The notes under the pieces: generated by a model
Database searches by the model: none
Seen by the model: only the letters and a program-made list of their open reading frames with translations
Told to the model about the DNA's origin: nothing
Source: Candidatus Levyibacteriota bacterium
GTDB taxonomy: Bacteria > Patescibacteria > Microgenomatia > Levybacterales > UBA12049
DNA: 19,651 bases
NCBI GenBank assembly: GCA_003173915.1
Contig: PPGL01000107.1
Location: 1 to 19,651 of the forward strand
Direction of reading: 5' to 3'
Program-made: the position numbers and the translations under genes
Shown here: in pieces, positions 1 to 6,917 of the stretch
Numbering within the stretch: the stretch's first letter is position 1
Layout of the letters: every line of letters starts with the position of its first letter

Positions 1-1
1 T

Positions 2-706
2 GTCCTTATAGAAACTATGCGGCGTGAAGGATACGAATTTGAAGTTGGCAAGCCACAGGTCATTACACACATGCAAGAAGGAGTAGAGGTCGAACCAGTC
101 GAGGATGTTATTATCGATGTTCCAGACGAGTACGTAGGGGCAGCAACACAAGAAATGGGACAAAGAAAGGGAGATATGACTAATATGGTAGCTGATGGTC
201 GAGGAAATACTCGACTTGAATATAAAATTCCATCAAAAAACTTACTTGGTATCAGAAGTATACTTCTCACAAATACAAAAGGAACAGCAATCATAAATAC
301 AATGTTTAACGGATATGAGCCAGTCAAACCTGCACTTGAAAAAATCAGAAACGGCGTTTTGATTACTTCAGAAACTGGTTCTGCGCTTGCCTACGGACTT
401 GAAACAGTACAAGAACGCGGAACAGCGTTTATTGACCCAGGGACAGAAGTGTACGAAGGAATGATTATTGGCTTAAATACACGCAAAGATGATATTGAAA
501 TTAATGTCATTAAAGGAAAAAAACTTACAAACATGCGTGCATCAAATTCAGATATTTCGACAATTCTTACTCCTCCGTTAAAAATGAGTTTGGAGCAATA
601 TTTAGATTTTATAGAAGACGACGAATTGCTAGAAGTTACGCCAACAAATCTTCGACCAAGAAAAAAATTTCTTACAAAAATTGACCGCGTTCGTGCCACA
701 CGATAA
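2..706 (+). CDS. typA: TypA/BipA ribosome-associated GTPase, C-terminal part (5' truncated by window edge)
   Basis: This is the 3' end of a translational GTPase of the TypA/BipA family. The frame is open from base 2, so the real start lies outside the window, and the first in-frame ATG at 17 is internal. About 234 residues are present out of the roughly 600 usual for the family; the GTPase domain is missing. The segment begins at the end of the EF-G-like domain V (ETMRREGYEFEVGKPQVI) and continues into the BipA-specific C-terminal domain. Diagnostic stretches are the SKNLLGIRSILLTNTKGTAI region, the QERGTAFIDPGTEVYEGMIIG region, KKLTNMRAS and the closing DDELLEVTPTNLRPRKKFL. BipA binds the 70S ribosome and acts in ribosome assembly and stress adaptation. 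The protein ends at its natural C-terminus with TAA at 704-706. Family assignment is very secure. Confidence 0.97.
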   Translation, partial: VLIETMRREGYEFEVGKPQVITHMQEGVEVEPVEDVIIDVPDEYVGAATQEMGQRKGDMTNMVADGRGNTRLEYKIPSKNLLGIRSILLTNTKGTAIINTMFNGYEPVKPALEKIRNGVLITSETGSALAYGLETVQERGTAFIDPGTEVYEGMIIGLNTRKDDIEINVIKGKKLTNMRASNSDISTILTPPLKMSLEQYLDFIEDDELLEVTPTNLRPRKKFLTKIDRVRATR

Positions 707-724
707 GAATCCCAAATACTTCTT

Positions 725-752
725 TTGACGAATAGGTAACTTGGTATATACT
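725..752 (+). promoter_or_regulatory. Sigma70-like promoter of the SGNH hydrolase gene, leaderless
   Basis: TTGACG (725-730), a 16-base spacer and TATACT (747-752). The expected transcription start, about seven bases after the -10 box, falls at 759-761, on the ATG at 761. There is no Shine-Dalgarno upstream of that ATG. The boxes are seen; leaderless initiation is inferred. Confidence 0.7.
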
Positions 753-760
753 ACATCCAT

Positions 761-1909
761 ATGCCAGCCTTGCCAGAAAGGCATAATGGTGTAGAAAATT
801 TTGGAGAGAGAAAAGTTACAAGACGAGGAGCTCTTGGTTTTTTAGGACTTTTCGTTGCGACAACTGCAGGATTTTCTGTTGAGTTAGCAATGGTTTCTCC
901 ATATCTAAGAGGTGTTTGGGAAACTATTAAAAATACAAAAAATCTTTTTATTCCAGAACCACTCCCTTGTTCGGCAACAACTGCCACAACAACATATAGT
1001 CAGGAAGCTCTTCAGCGGACATATGCCCTTGTTGCAGGAGATAGTATTGGACGTGGATTTTGGGAAAAAAACAAACCTTCAATTCCCGCTGCTGAATATG
1101 CAGTGGACACTATCAATCACAGTAGCTATTTTCGTAACAATTTTGGGGCTAATTGGGATAGACAAACTGTTGCAGAAGAGGGTTCAACAACGAAAGATGT
1201 TTTACAGCAGCTTAATAACACAAAATTAAATCACGCATTTAAGACTGAAAGGAATATTGATTTTTGGCTTAGCGTTGGAGGGAATGATATTATTCAGTAT
1301 CTTGGTCAAAAAATCTCTGGTTTAGCCAATAAAGCTTCTGGACTTGCACAAAATCCTGTTTCTGATGACTTTTTTACTCTTGATCAAGAGTTCTTTAATG
1401 CATTACGAAAATACAAGCAAGATCTTGAGCGAGTACTCCAAAATATTGCCAAGAAAAACGGCAAAGGGAATTTAAGACGCCTCATTATGGAAGGTTTACC
1501 TAATTTGGGAATAACGGATCAGATTCTTTATGTTGGGAAAAATAGTGAAACACTTGCAACAATTCAAGTAAAAGGGAATCCTGCTGCAGAATTTTTTTTG
1601 CAAAATGCTTCTATGTTATTTAACAACACTATGAAGGAAGTAATTAATGAAATGCTTGGAAAAAGTCCTCAATTTGACATTCTTTTTTTGGACAATTTTG
1701 ACTACTTACCAAAAAATGATTTACTTGGTGAACACCCACTGCCAAAAGGTCAACAGCAAATGGCAGCAAATTTCTTTTATAGAGCATTACATGCAGGTAT
1801 AAATTTAGGAGAAAAATTATATCCTCACCTTCCACCAAGAAGACAACAACCAATCCAACCCCAGCTAATATCCTCTCATGAACCACTTATTTTAAAAATA
1901 GCAGCGTAA
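761..1909 (+). CDS. Exported SGNH/GDSL-family hydrolase with Tat-like signal
   Basis: A 382-residue protein. Residues 18-39 look like a twin-arginine signal: KVTRRGALGFLG followed by a hydrophobic stretch, so export or membrane anchoring is likely. The catalytic region shows SGNH blocks: GDS at 93-95 (Ser95 the likely nucleophile), a Gly at 141 fitting block II, GGND at 173-176 (Asn175) and a late His325 in GEHPLPKG. In many family members an Asp lies three residues before the His; here that place is Leu, with Asp five residues before. Known relatives are esterases, lipases or carbohydrate deacetylases at the cell surface; the substrate cannot be read. The extra residues 185-290 and the Pro/Gln-rich C-terminal tail are not recognised. 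The start at 761 follows from the promoter. The gene converges with the efflux permease, with one base between the stop codons. Confidence 0.82.
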   Translation: MPALPERHNGVENFGERKVTRRGALGFLGLFVATTAGFSVELAMVSPYLRGVWETIKNTKNLFIPEPLPCSATTATTTYSQEALQRTYALVAGDSIGRGFWEKNKPSIPAAEYAVDTINHSSYFRNNFGANWDRQTVAEEGSTTKDVLQQLNNTKLNHAFKTERNIDFWLSVGGNDIIQYLGQKISGLANKASGLAQNPVSDDFFTLDQEFFNALRKYKQDLERVLQNIAKKNGKGNLRRLIMEGLPNLGITDQILYVGKNSETLATIQVKGNPAAEFFLQNASMLFNNTMKEVINEMLGKSPQFDILFLDNFDYLPKNDLLGEHPLPKGQQQMAANFFYRALHAGINLGEKLYPHLPPRRQQPIQPQLISSHEPLILKIAA

Positions 1910-1910
1910 T

Positions 1911-3101
1911 TTATTCATATCTCAGTGCTTCAATTGGAGAAAGTTTGGAAGCCTTAATTGCAGGTGCCATACCAAACACAACTCCAACAAGTATAGAAAA
2001 GAAAAAGGCTAAGAAAATAGACCAAGGAGTAACCTGAGAAACAAAAATTTTTGCAATAATAAATGACGCGCCAAGACCAAGTAAAATACCAATAAGACCA
2101 CCGGCAACAGAAAGCATAACTGCCTCAAGTAAAAATTGATTGAGAATATCTTTTCTCTTGGCACCAAGTGCTTTACGAAGACCAATTTCTCGCGTTCGTT
2201 CGGTAACTGACACAAGCATAATATTTGCAACACCGATGCCACCAACGAGTAAAGAAATTGCTGCAATACCACCAAGCGCAATAGAAAGGATATTTGTAAC
2301 ATTTGTAATGGTTGATAGTGCAGATTCCTGTGTTTGTAAATTAAAATCGTCTTGAGTCAGTCTCTGCAAAAGAGCACGAGTTGCTTCTTTTTCAACAAGT
2401 GGAACAAGTGTCGGATCCTTTGCCCGCATATAAATTGTACTAATATTTGTAATGCCAAATTGCCGAAGTGCAACAGTAATTGGAATTCCAACAACATTAT
2501 CTTGGTCAAGACCAAACACCGAACCTCTTTTTGCAACAACTCCAATAATGGTATATCTACCTGAGCCAACAGTTATTGTTTTTCCAATTGGATTTTCGTT
2601 ACCAAAAAGTTTGGAAACAATCGTATAGCCTACAACAGCAACCTTATTACCACCTCGCTCTTGTGCCTGTGTAAAGAAAGAACCTTTGTCAATCGTAATA
2701 TTAACAACCTGAGGATAGTTGTAAGAAGCACCTGCAATAGTTGCTCCTTTATCAATTTTATTTTTGTAAGTAACACTTGACACTTCTTGCACAAATCCTG
2801 TCACAATCGCAATTGATTTTAATCTTTCCTGAAGTTTGGCAGCATCAGCCAAAAGCAATTTGTCGGTAATAACTCCACCAACTCCACGACTTCCACCTGG
2901 AGTACCAGGAATAACAAAAATAAGATTTGATCCAAGACTTGAAATTTGTGAGGTAATATATTGTTGCAGGCCTGATCCAAGTGACACAAGCAAAATAATA
3001 GAAAAGACTCCAATAATAATACCAAGTGTTGTTAGAACACTTCTCATTTTATTGGTAACAAGAGCTTTCCAGGCAAGTCGTAATAATTCTTGGGTATTCA
3101 T
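1911..3101 (-). CDS. MacB/FtsX-type ABC transporter permease
   Basis: A 396-residue permease of the MacB/LolC/FtsX superfamily. One N-terminal membrane helix (about 22-44) is followed by a large extracytoplasmic MacB_PCD-type domain (about 45-265) and three C-terminal helices (about 273-300, 326-351, 360-384). Between the last helices lies the characteristic RTREIGLRKALGAKRKDIL coupling segment, and the protein ends in the typical SPIEALRYE. The family does not move substrate through a normal channel: it couples cytoplasmic ATP hydrolysis to movements outside the membrane (mechanotransmission) and expels peptides, lipids or drugs. The start codon directly abuts the stop codon of the ATPase gene (stop 3104-3102, ATG from 3101), so the two are translated together. 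It is the last gene of the adaptor-ATPase-permease operon. If the host is a monoderm-like CPR cell, an outer-membrane TolC partner is not expected. Confidence 0.92.
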   Translation of the reverse strand: MNTQELLRLAWKALVTNKMRSVLTTLGIIIGVFSIILLVSLGSGLQQYITSQISSLGSNLIFVIPGTPGGSRGVGGVITDKLLLADAAKLQERLKSIAIVTGFVQEVSSVTYKNKIDKGATIAGASYNYPQVVNITIDKGSFFTQAQERGGNKVAVVGYTIVSKLFGNENPIGKTITVGSGRYTIIGVVAKRGSVFGLDQDNVVGIPITVALRQFGITNISTIYMRAKDPTLVPLVEKEATRALLQRLTQDDFNLQTQESALSTITNVTNILSIALGGIAAISLLVGGIGVANIMLVSVTERTREIGLRKALGAKRKDILNQFLLEAVMLSVAGGLIGILLGLGASFIIAKIFVSQVTPWSIFLAFFFSILVGVVFGMAPAIKASKLSPIEALRYE

Positions 3102-3773
3102 TTACAATATAACTCCATCTTTAACATGAATAATTCGTTTTGCTTGTTTGGCAATGTCTGGTTCGTGAGTTATTAAAACAATTGTTTTTCCTTCGCTATT
3201 GAGTGTTTTGAGAATTCTCATAACATCTTCTCCAGATTTACTATCCAAATTTCCTGTTGGCTCATCTGCCAAAATAATTGCAGGATCATTCATAAGCGCA
3301 CGAGCAATTGCAACACGCTGTTGCTGTCCACCAGATAATTGATTTGGATGATTGTGCAGTCTTTCTTTTAAGCCAACATCTGTTAACAAAGAAATAGCAC
3401 GTTCTGTTCGTTTTGCTGCAGGTAAGCCTGCATAAATTGCAGGAAGCATAACATTTTCAAGTGCCGACGTGCGAGATAATAAGTTAAATGACTGGAAAAC
3501 AAAGCCAATTTGTTTATTTCTCACAAAAGCTAGTCCGTCTTGAGAAAGATGCGTAACATTTTCCCCATTAAGCATATATGATCCATTTGTTGGAGTATCT
3601 AAAAGGCCAATAATATTCATAAGTGTGGATTTGCCACTTCCTGAAGGTCCTGTTATGGCAACAAAATCTCCAGGAAACATCTTCATTGAGACTCCTTTTA
3701 AAACTGATGTGACAACATCGCCAGATACATAATTTTTTGTAATGTGTGATAATTCTATTACTGGTTTTTTCAT
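3102..3773 (-). CDS. ABC transporter ATP-binding protein, MacB/LolD type
   Basis: A 223-residue nucleotide-binding subunit, the normal length for the LolD/FtsE/MacB-NBD group. Visible motifs: Walker [10 protein letters not shown] (42-50), Q-loop Gln94 in FVFQSFNLL, signature [15 protein letters not shown] (146-160), Walker B IILADEP (166-172), the D-loop TGNLDSKSG that marks this subgroup, and the switch histidine in ITHEPD (His203). It sits four bases after the adaptor gene stop and directly before the permease gene, so it powers that permease. In proteobacterial MacB the ATPase and permease are one chain; separate genes are usual in Gram-positive bacteria and CPR. The substrate is unknown. 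All catalytic motifs are intact. Confidence 0.95.
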   Translation of the reverse strand: MKKPVIELSHITKNYVSGDVVTSVLKGVSMKMFPGDFVAITGPSGSGKSTLMNIIGLLDTPTNGSYMLNGENVTHLSQDGLAFVRNKQIGFVFQSFNLLSRTSALENVMLPAIYAGLPAAKRTERAISLLTDVGLKERLHNHPNQLSGGQQQRVAIARALMNDPAIILADEPTGNLDSKSGEDVMRILKTLNSEGKTIVLITHEPDIAKQAKRIIHVKDGVIL

Positions 3774-3777
3774 GAGG

Positions 3778-4839
3778 TTACTTTGACTTAATTAATTGCT
3801 GTGGAACTTTCGATGGTTCAAGTGCGACAACATCTCCTGCAGATAGACCTGATACCACTTCGGCGTCTGTATCATTTTGTAATCCCAATCTAACTTTTCT
3901 TTGTACATATGTATTGTTTGTTTTAACGTACACGTATGAATCATTAAAAATTGCTGAAAGAGGAACAGATACTGTACTTTTTTTCTCAGCCGTAATAATA
4001 TCTGCATTTCCACTCATTCCTATGCGATATTTTGCAATATCAGAGCCTGGAAGTTTTACCCGAACAGAATATGCAGTACCTCCGTTTGATGTTGTATGAC
4101 TAACATAATCAATACTAGCAACAGTAAGGTGTAACTCTGTATCTGGGTAAGCATCAAGCGTAAGCGTAACTGGTTGTCCAATGCGCACCTTTCCGACATC
4201 TGCTTCGTCAACATCCATGCTAAATACCAAACTTGTTGGATCTACAATTTCAAAAATAGTTGTTCCTGCAAGCGCAGTTGTTCCAACACTTTCTGCATCT
4301 TCTCGAGTTAAGATACCTGCAATAGGGGAAATAATCATAGATTGCTGTCTTGCCAAATCTTGCAACTCTACAGAATTTACTGATTTATCAAGATCGTATT
4401 GGTTATTTTGTAAAATTCTTTCTACAGAATCAGTCAGTACTTTATCTTTATTGTCTTGAATTGTTTGATCAAATGTATTACGTGCCTGTGACGCGGTGAT
4501 TAGAGCTGATTGCAGATTTTTTTCAACAGTCCTATCGTCTTCCTGGGCAATTAGCTGGCCAGCTGTTATAGTATCGTTTTTCCTTGCGCCAAGATAGGTA
4601 AGTTGTCCACTGGTTAAGAAGGAAAGATCGACTTTAGTTAGTGCATCAACCGAACCAGAAACAGATACTGTTTGCACCAAGTCATCTGCTGTAATGGTTT
4701 GAGTATCAATTTGTGCCAAAGCTTTTGGGCGAAAAATAAAAATTCCAATCAAAAGTAATGCTACAACGGTTATGCTTATTTTTTTATGATTGAAGATGTA
4801 TCGTTTAGATGTAGAAAAAAAGGATATAAACCACTGCAT
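3778..4839 (-). CDS. MacA/HlyD-type membrane-fusion (adaptor) protein
   Basis: A 353-residue periplasmic-adaptor-type protein. Residues 1-20 are cytoplasmic and basic, and residues 21-38 form a membrane anchor ending in IFRPKA. A beta-barrel/lipoyl half-motif follows (VSVSGSVDALTKVDLSFL, then LTYLGARKNDTITAGQLIAQEDD, about 57-100). A short helical hairpin (about 101-165) leads into the returning lipoyl half at MIISPIAGILTREDAESVG, then a beta-barrel and a membrane-proximal domain ending in the SGLSAGDVVAL stretch. The hairpin is short compared with MacA of enterobacteria. As first gene of the operon it is expected to dock on the MacB-like permease. The ATG at 4839 is six bases from a -10 box, so the message is probably leaderless. 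It diverges from the histidine kinase gene across 79 bases. Confidence 0.9.
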   Translation of the reverse strand: MQWFISFFSTSKRYIFNHKKISITVVALLLIGIFIFRPKALAQIDTQTITADDLVQTVSVSGSVDALTKVDLSFLTSGQLTYLGARKNDTITAGQLIAQEDDRTVEKNLQSALITASQARNTFDQTIQDNKDKVLTDSVERILQNNQYDLDKSVNSVELQDLARQQSMIISPIAGILTREDAESVGTTALAGTTIFEIVDPTSLVFSMDVDEADVGKVRIGQPVTLTLDAYPDTELHLTVASIDYVSHTTSNGGTAYSVRVKLPGSDIAKYRIGMSGNADIITAEKKSTVSVPLSAIFNDSYVYVKTNNTYVQRKVRLGLQNDTDAEVVSGLSAGDVVALEPSKVPQQLIKSK

Positions 4840-4845
4840 GCGCTT

Positions 4846-4851
4846 AGTATA
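4846..4851 (-). promoter_or_regulatory. -10 box of the efflux operon, leaderless
   Basis: On the minus strand TATACT (plus-strand AGTATA at 4846-4851) lies six bases before the ATG at 4839, which puts the likely transcription start on the start codon. No good -35 box is seen 16-18 bases further out, so an activator, perhaps the neighbouring response regulator, could be needed (inference). Confidence 0.55.
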
Positions 4852-4906
4852 CTAAATTTCCTTCGTTCTTTCTATATTCACACTGTTTTTTCTTTCAAGC
4901 CGTGAG

Positions 4907-4912
4907 TATAAT
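4907..4912 (+). promoter_or_regulatory. -10 box of the histidine kinase gene, leaderless
   Basis: A perfect TATAAT lies six bases before the ATG at 4919, so the transcript probably begins at the start codon. A TG two bases upstream (4903-4904) resembles an extended -10 with one extra base. The -35 region is T-rich and weak. It is back to back with the efflux-operon promoter within a 79-base gap. Confidence 0.65.
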
Positions 4913-4918
4913 ACAAAC

Positions 4919-5605
4919 ATGAAAAAGCAACACATGAAACATGCACTAAGCATTGTCAATCATGAATTAAAATCTCAATTATTTGGAATTAAAGTCTATG
5001 CGCAGCTCTTAGAAAAACGCATTACTAAAAATGAAATTACCCAACTTCTTCCATATGTACAAAAAATTAATACATCTGTTGATGCACTTTCTTTTGCAGT
5101 ATCAGATTTTATAGATTACATACGAATTTCTGAAAACGTATATTCGCTTACTCAAGATTTTGTGCAAATTGATGAAGTACTTCAACAAATAACAAAACTT
5201 ATTCGTGCTCTTTTCCCAAACGCAAAAATTACTACTAAAGGGAAAACAACACAACCTGTCTTTATTGATAGGAATAAAATTGAGAAAGTGATTTACGTAC
5301 TTATGACAAATGCAGCGATGTATTCTCTTTCTCCTGCAAACATAGACATACTTATTTCGCAGTCTAAGAAAAATATAACAGTTGAAGTAGCAGACAAAGG
5401 ATTTGGGATTGATGCAGAAAATCTAAAAAAGCTTGGAGAAGCATTTTTTTCTGTTCCACTTAAAAACTACAAAGAGCGAATAGGACTAGGACTTTTTTTA
5501 GCAAAAAAAATAATTGACATGCACCATGGGAAACTACAGATAAAAAGTGTACTAGGTAAAGGATCACGTTTTATTTTTTCCTTACCAATAAATCCTTCTT
5601 TCTAA
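4919..5605 (+). CDS. Soluble sensor histidine kinase without sensor or membrane domain
   Basis: A 228-residue protein consisting only of the kinase core. The dimerisation/phosphoacceptor helix begins almost at the N-terminus, with His15 in IVNHELKSQLFGIK; the proline usual a few residues after this His is missing (Gln in that region). The HATPase domain shows the N box around Asn131 (LMTNAAMYS), the G1 box DKGFGI (159-164) and the G2 box GLGLFLAK (189-196), ending in GKGSRFIFSLP. No transmembrane segment, PAS, GAF or HAMP is present, so the input must come from a partner or an intracellular signal. The nearest partners are the divergent efflux operon and the response regulator 200 bases downstream. 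Transporter-linked kinases of Firmicutes (BceS type) offer a functional analogy but carry two membrane helices. Start chosen from the -10 box position. Confidence 0.88.
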   Translation: MKKQHMKHALSIVNHELKSQLFGIKVYAQLLEKRITKNEITQLLPYVQKINTSVDALSFAVSDFIDYIRISENVYSLTQDFVQIDEVLQQITKLIRALFPNAKITTKGKTTQPVFIDRNKIEKVIYVLMTNAAMYSLSPANIDILISQSKKNITVEVADKGFGIDAENLKKLGEAFFSVPLKNYKERIGLGLFLAKKIIDMHHGKLQIKSVLGKGSRFIFSLPINPSF

Positions 5606-5758
5606 ACTCTTACAATTTTGTTGTTGGATTCTTATGGCTTGTGCTTACTCTTGATCTAATCCTTACTAAATTATGGATAAAACCTTTTTAATTTCACTGC
5701 ACCACGTATTGTTACTTAGCAAGAATTTACAGAAAAAACCTCATACCCAAGCAACCAA

Positions 5759-5788
5759 TTGGCAATTATGTAAATAGATTGGTATAAT
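5759..5788 (+). promoter_or_regulatory. Sigma70-like promoter of the response regulator gene
   Basis: TTGGCA (5759-5764), 18-base spacer, TATAAT (5783-5788). The expected start is near 5795, leaving about ten untranslated bases before the ATG at 5806. A second -10-like TATTCT (5793-5798) would give a leaderless start. The -35 box overlaps the 8-base palindrome CCAATTGG (5755-5762), a possible operator. The 200-base gap after the kinase gene holds this promoter and no ORF that I recognise. Confidence 0.65.
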
Positions 5789-5805
5789 AAGATATTCTAG
5801 ACATT

Positions 5806-6471
5806 ATGATTAATAAAATTTTAATAGTAGAAGACGACCAACAATTACAAGAATATATAAAAGAATTACTCCTTGATAATGGGTATTCTGTTGAAACTGC
5901 AACAGATGGAGTAGCAGCACTTAATCAACTAAAAAAAGCACAACCTGATTTACTTGTTTTAGACTTAGGTTTACCCACATTAACAGGAGAAGCGGTCTGC
6001 CAAGAAGTTAGGAAGAAATATCCTGATCTTCCTATTATTATTCTTACTGCACGGGATGATAATGCAGATATTGTACGCGGACTTAATTTAGGAGCAGATG
6101 ATTACATTACCAAACCATTTAATGCAGATATTTTACTTGCTCGAATTAAAGCACGTCTTAGACACAGTGACGAAGTCACTCTTACTGCCGATGACCTTAC
6201 GCTTAACAATAAAACGTTTGAAGTTTCGCGTGCAGGTACACAGATAACACTTAGTCCTCACGAATTTAAATTACTCCAATACTTACTCAGCAATAAAGGA
6301 AGAGTTTTGACAAGAGAAATGATTCTTAATAGAGTATGGTTGTATTCTTATGAGGTTGATACAAGAGTCGTTGATGTGTATGTTGGATATCTTCGAAAAA
6401 AAATTGATGCAGAACATAAAAAAAAGCTTATTCATTCTGTTCGCGGATTTGGTTACATGATAAAAGAATGA
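5806..6471 (+). CDS. OmpR/PhoB-family response regulator
   Basis: A 221-residue two-domain regulator of normal length. The receiver domain (1-115) has the acidic pair Asp10/Asp11, phosphoacceptor Asp53 in LVLDLGLP, Thr81 and Lys103 in YITKPF, with the usual RGLNLGADDY stretch. The C-terminal winged helix (about 125-221) shows LSPHEFKLLQYLLSNKGRVLTR, the recognition-helix region VDTRVVDVYVGYLRKKID and the final hairpin SVRGFGYMI. It should be phosphorylated by the upstream kinase and bind DNA direct repeats. It has its own promoter rather than sharing one with the kinase. A likely target is the divergent efflux operon or its own neighbourhood, where a heptamer repeat follows 12 bases after its stop. 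The stop is TGA at the family's natural C-terminus, which supports the standard code. Confidence 0.95.
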   Translation: MINKILIVEDDQQLQEYIKELLLDNGYSVETATDGVAALNQLKKAQPDLLVLDLGLPTLTGEAVCQEVRKKYPDLPIIILTARDDNADIVRGLNLGADDYITKPFNADILLARIKARLRHSDEVTLTADDLTLNNKTFEVSRAGTQITLSPHEFKLLQYLLSNKGRVLTREMILNRVWLYSYEVDTRVVDVYVGYLRKKIDAEHKKKLIHSVRGFGYMIKE

Positions 6472-6483
6472 CCCCAATACCCC

Positions 6484-6510
6484 GTTAATAGTTAATAGTT
6501 AATAGTTATT
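6484..6510. repeat. Tandem heptamer GTTAATA, three copies plus a partial
   Basis: Three perfect head-to-tail copies of GTTAATA occupy 6484-6504, followed by a degenerate GTTATT. The array lies 12 bases after the response regulator stop and about 115 bases before the ATG of the small membrane peptide gene. It may be a slippage tract or a binding site for a protein that recognises direct repeats; nothing in the sequence decides between these. Confidence 0.8.
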
Positions 6511-6603
6511 CAATTTTAAGGCTTTCCTATTAATAACATATTTCTTACGTCATATTTATTGCGTTGTTACGTATTATAAGTAGCATGCTATTATCAAGCA
6601 AAA

Positions 6604-6613
6604 AAGGAGGTGA
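6604..6613 (+). promoter_or_regulatory. Perfect Shine-Dalgarno sequence before the 58-aa peptide gene
   Basis: AAGGAGGTGA at 6604-6613 is fully complementary to the canonical 16S 3' end and lies four bases before the ATG at 6618. It fixes this ATG as the start against an in-frame TTG at 6564. It is unusual here because most neighbours have no ribosome binding site. Confidence 0.85.
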
Positions 6614-6617
6614 GTAT

Positions 6618-6794
6618 ATGATATTTCAATCAATTTCTTCAGAAAAAGATGCACAAGCACTTGATTTACTTATTATTACTTTTTTGATGTTATTTACTGT
6701 TGTGATGTTTATGCAGTTTGGAACACCAAGCTTTAATAGTGCGTCAAAAGGCATACAAGGAAGTGGTGTGCATCTATCAATTTTTGGTCAATAG
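6618..6794 (+). CDS. Small single-pass membrane peptide (58 aa), function unknown
   Basis: A 58-residue protein starting MIFQSISSEKDAQALDLL, with one hydrophobic helix at about residues 15-34 (LDLLIITFLMLFTVVMFMQF) and a short polar, Gly/Ser-rich tail. I do not recognise the family. The start is set by a perfect Shine-Dalgarno sequence; a longer reading from TTG at 6564 would run through that site and is rejected. A possible -10 box, TATTAT, sits at 6572-6577, and the 10-base palindrome TAGCATGCTA (6581-6590) lies between it and the ribosome binding site. Placement after a two-component pair suggests that it could be a regulated envelope peptide, but that is inference from position only. The strong ribosome binding site implies high expression or an unusual need for controlled initiation. 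Confidence 0.72.
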   Translation: MIFQSISSEKDAQALDLLIITFLMLFTVVMFMQFGTPSFNSASKGIQGSGVHLSIFGQ

Positions 6795-6877
6795 TCGTAT
6801 GACCGGAAATAAGGTGTAAATTAACCCATGGTAATGAGATTTTAACGCAATGTAACATTCATACAACTATTTTCCCC

Positions 6878-6906
6878 TTGAATAATCTGGTAGCGCGTGG
6901 TATTCT
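6878..6906 (+). promoter_or_regulatory. Sigma70-like promoter of purSL-purQ
   Basis: TTGAAT (6878-6883), 17-base spacer, TATTCT (6901-6906). The expected start is near 6913, leaving a leader of about five bases before the ATG at 6918, too short for a Shine-Dalgarno site. No purine riboswitch or PurR-type box was recognised in 6795-6917. Confidence 0.72.
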
Positions 6907-6917
6907 AAAGATAAGAA

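Noticed and set aside
391..699. 102-aa minus-strand frame inside typA
   Set aside because: It is the antisense of a strongly conserved coding region, with no promoter or ribosome binding site.
2140..3129. Several plus-strand frames across the efflux operon
   Set aside because: They are shadows of the permease gene; protein content is low-complexity and no start signals are present.
5606..5805. 200-base gap as a possible riboswitch or small RNA
   Set aside because: I found no conserved fold or hairpin beyond the regulator promoter and the CCAATTGG palindrome.
6564..6617. TTG-initiated extension of the 58-aa peptide
   Set aside because: The extension reads through the perfect Shine-Dalgarno and the palindrome; the ATG at 6618 is far better supported.
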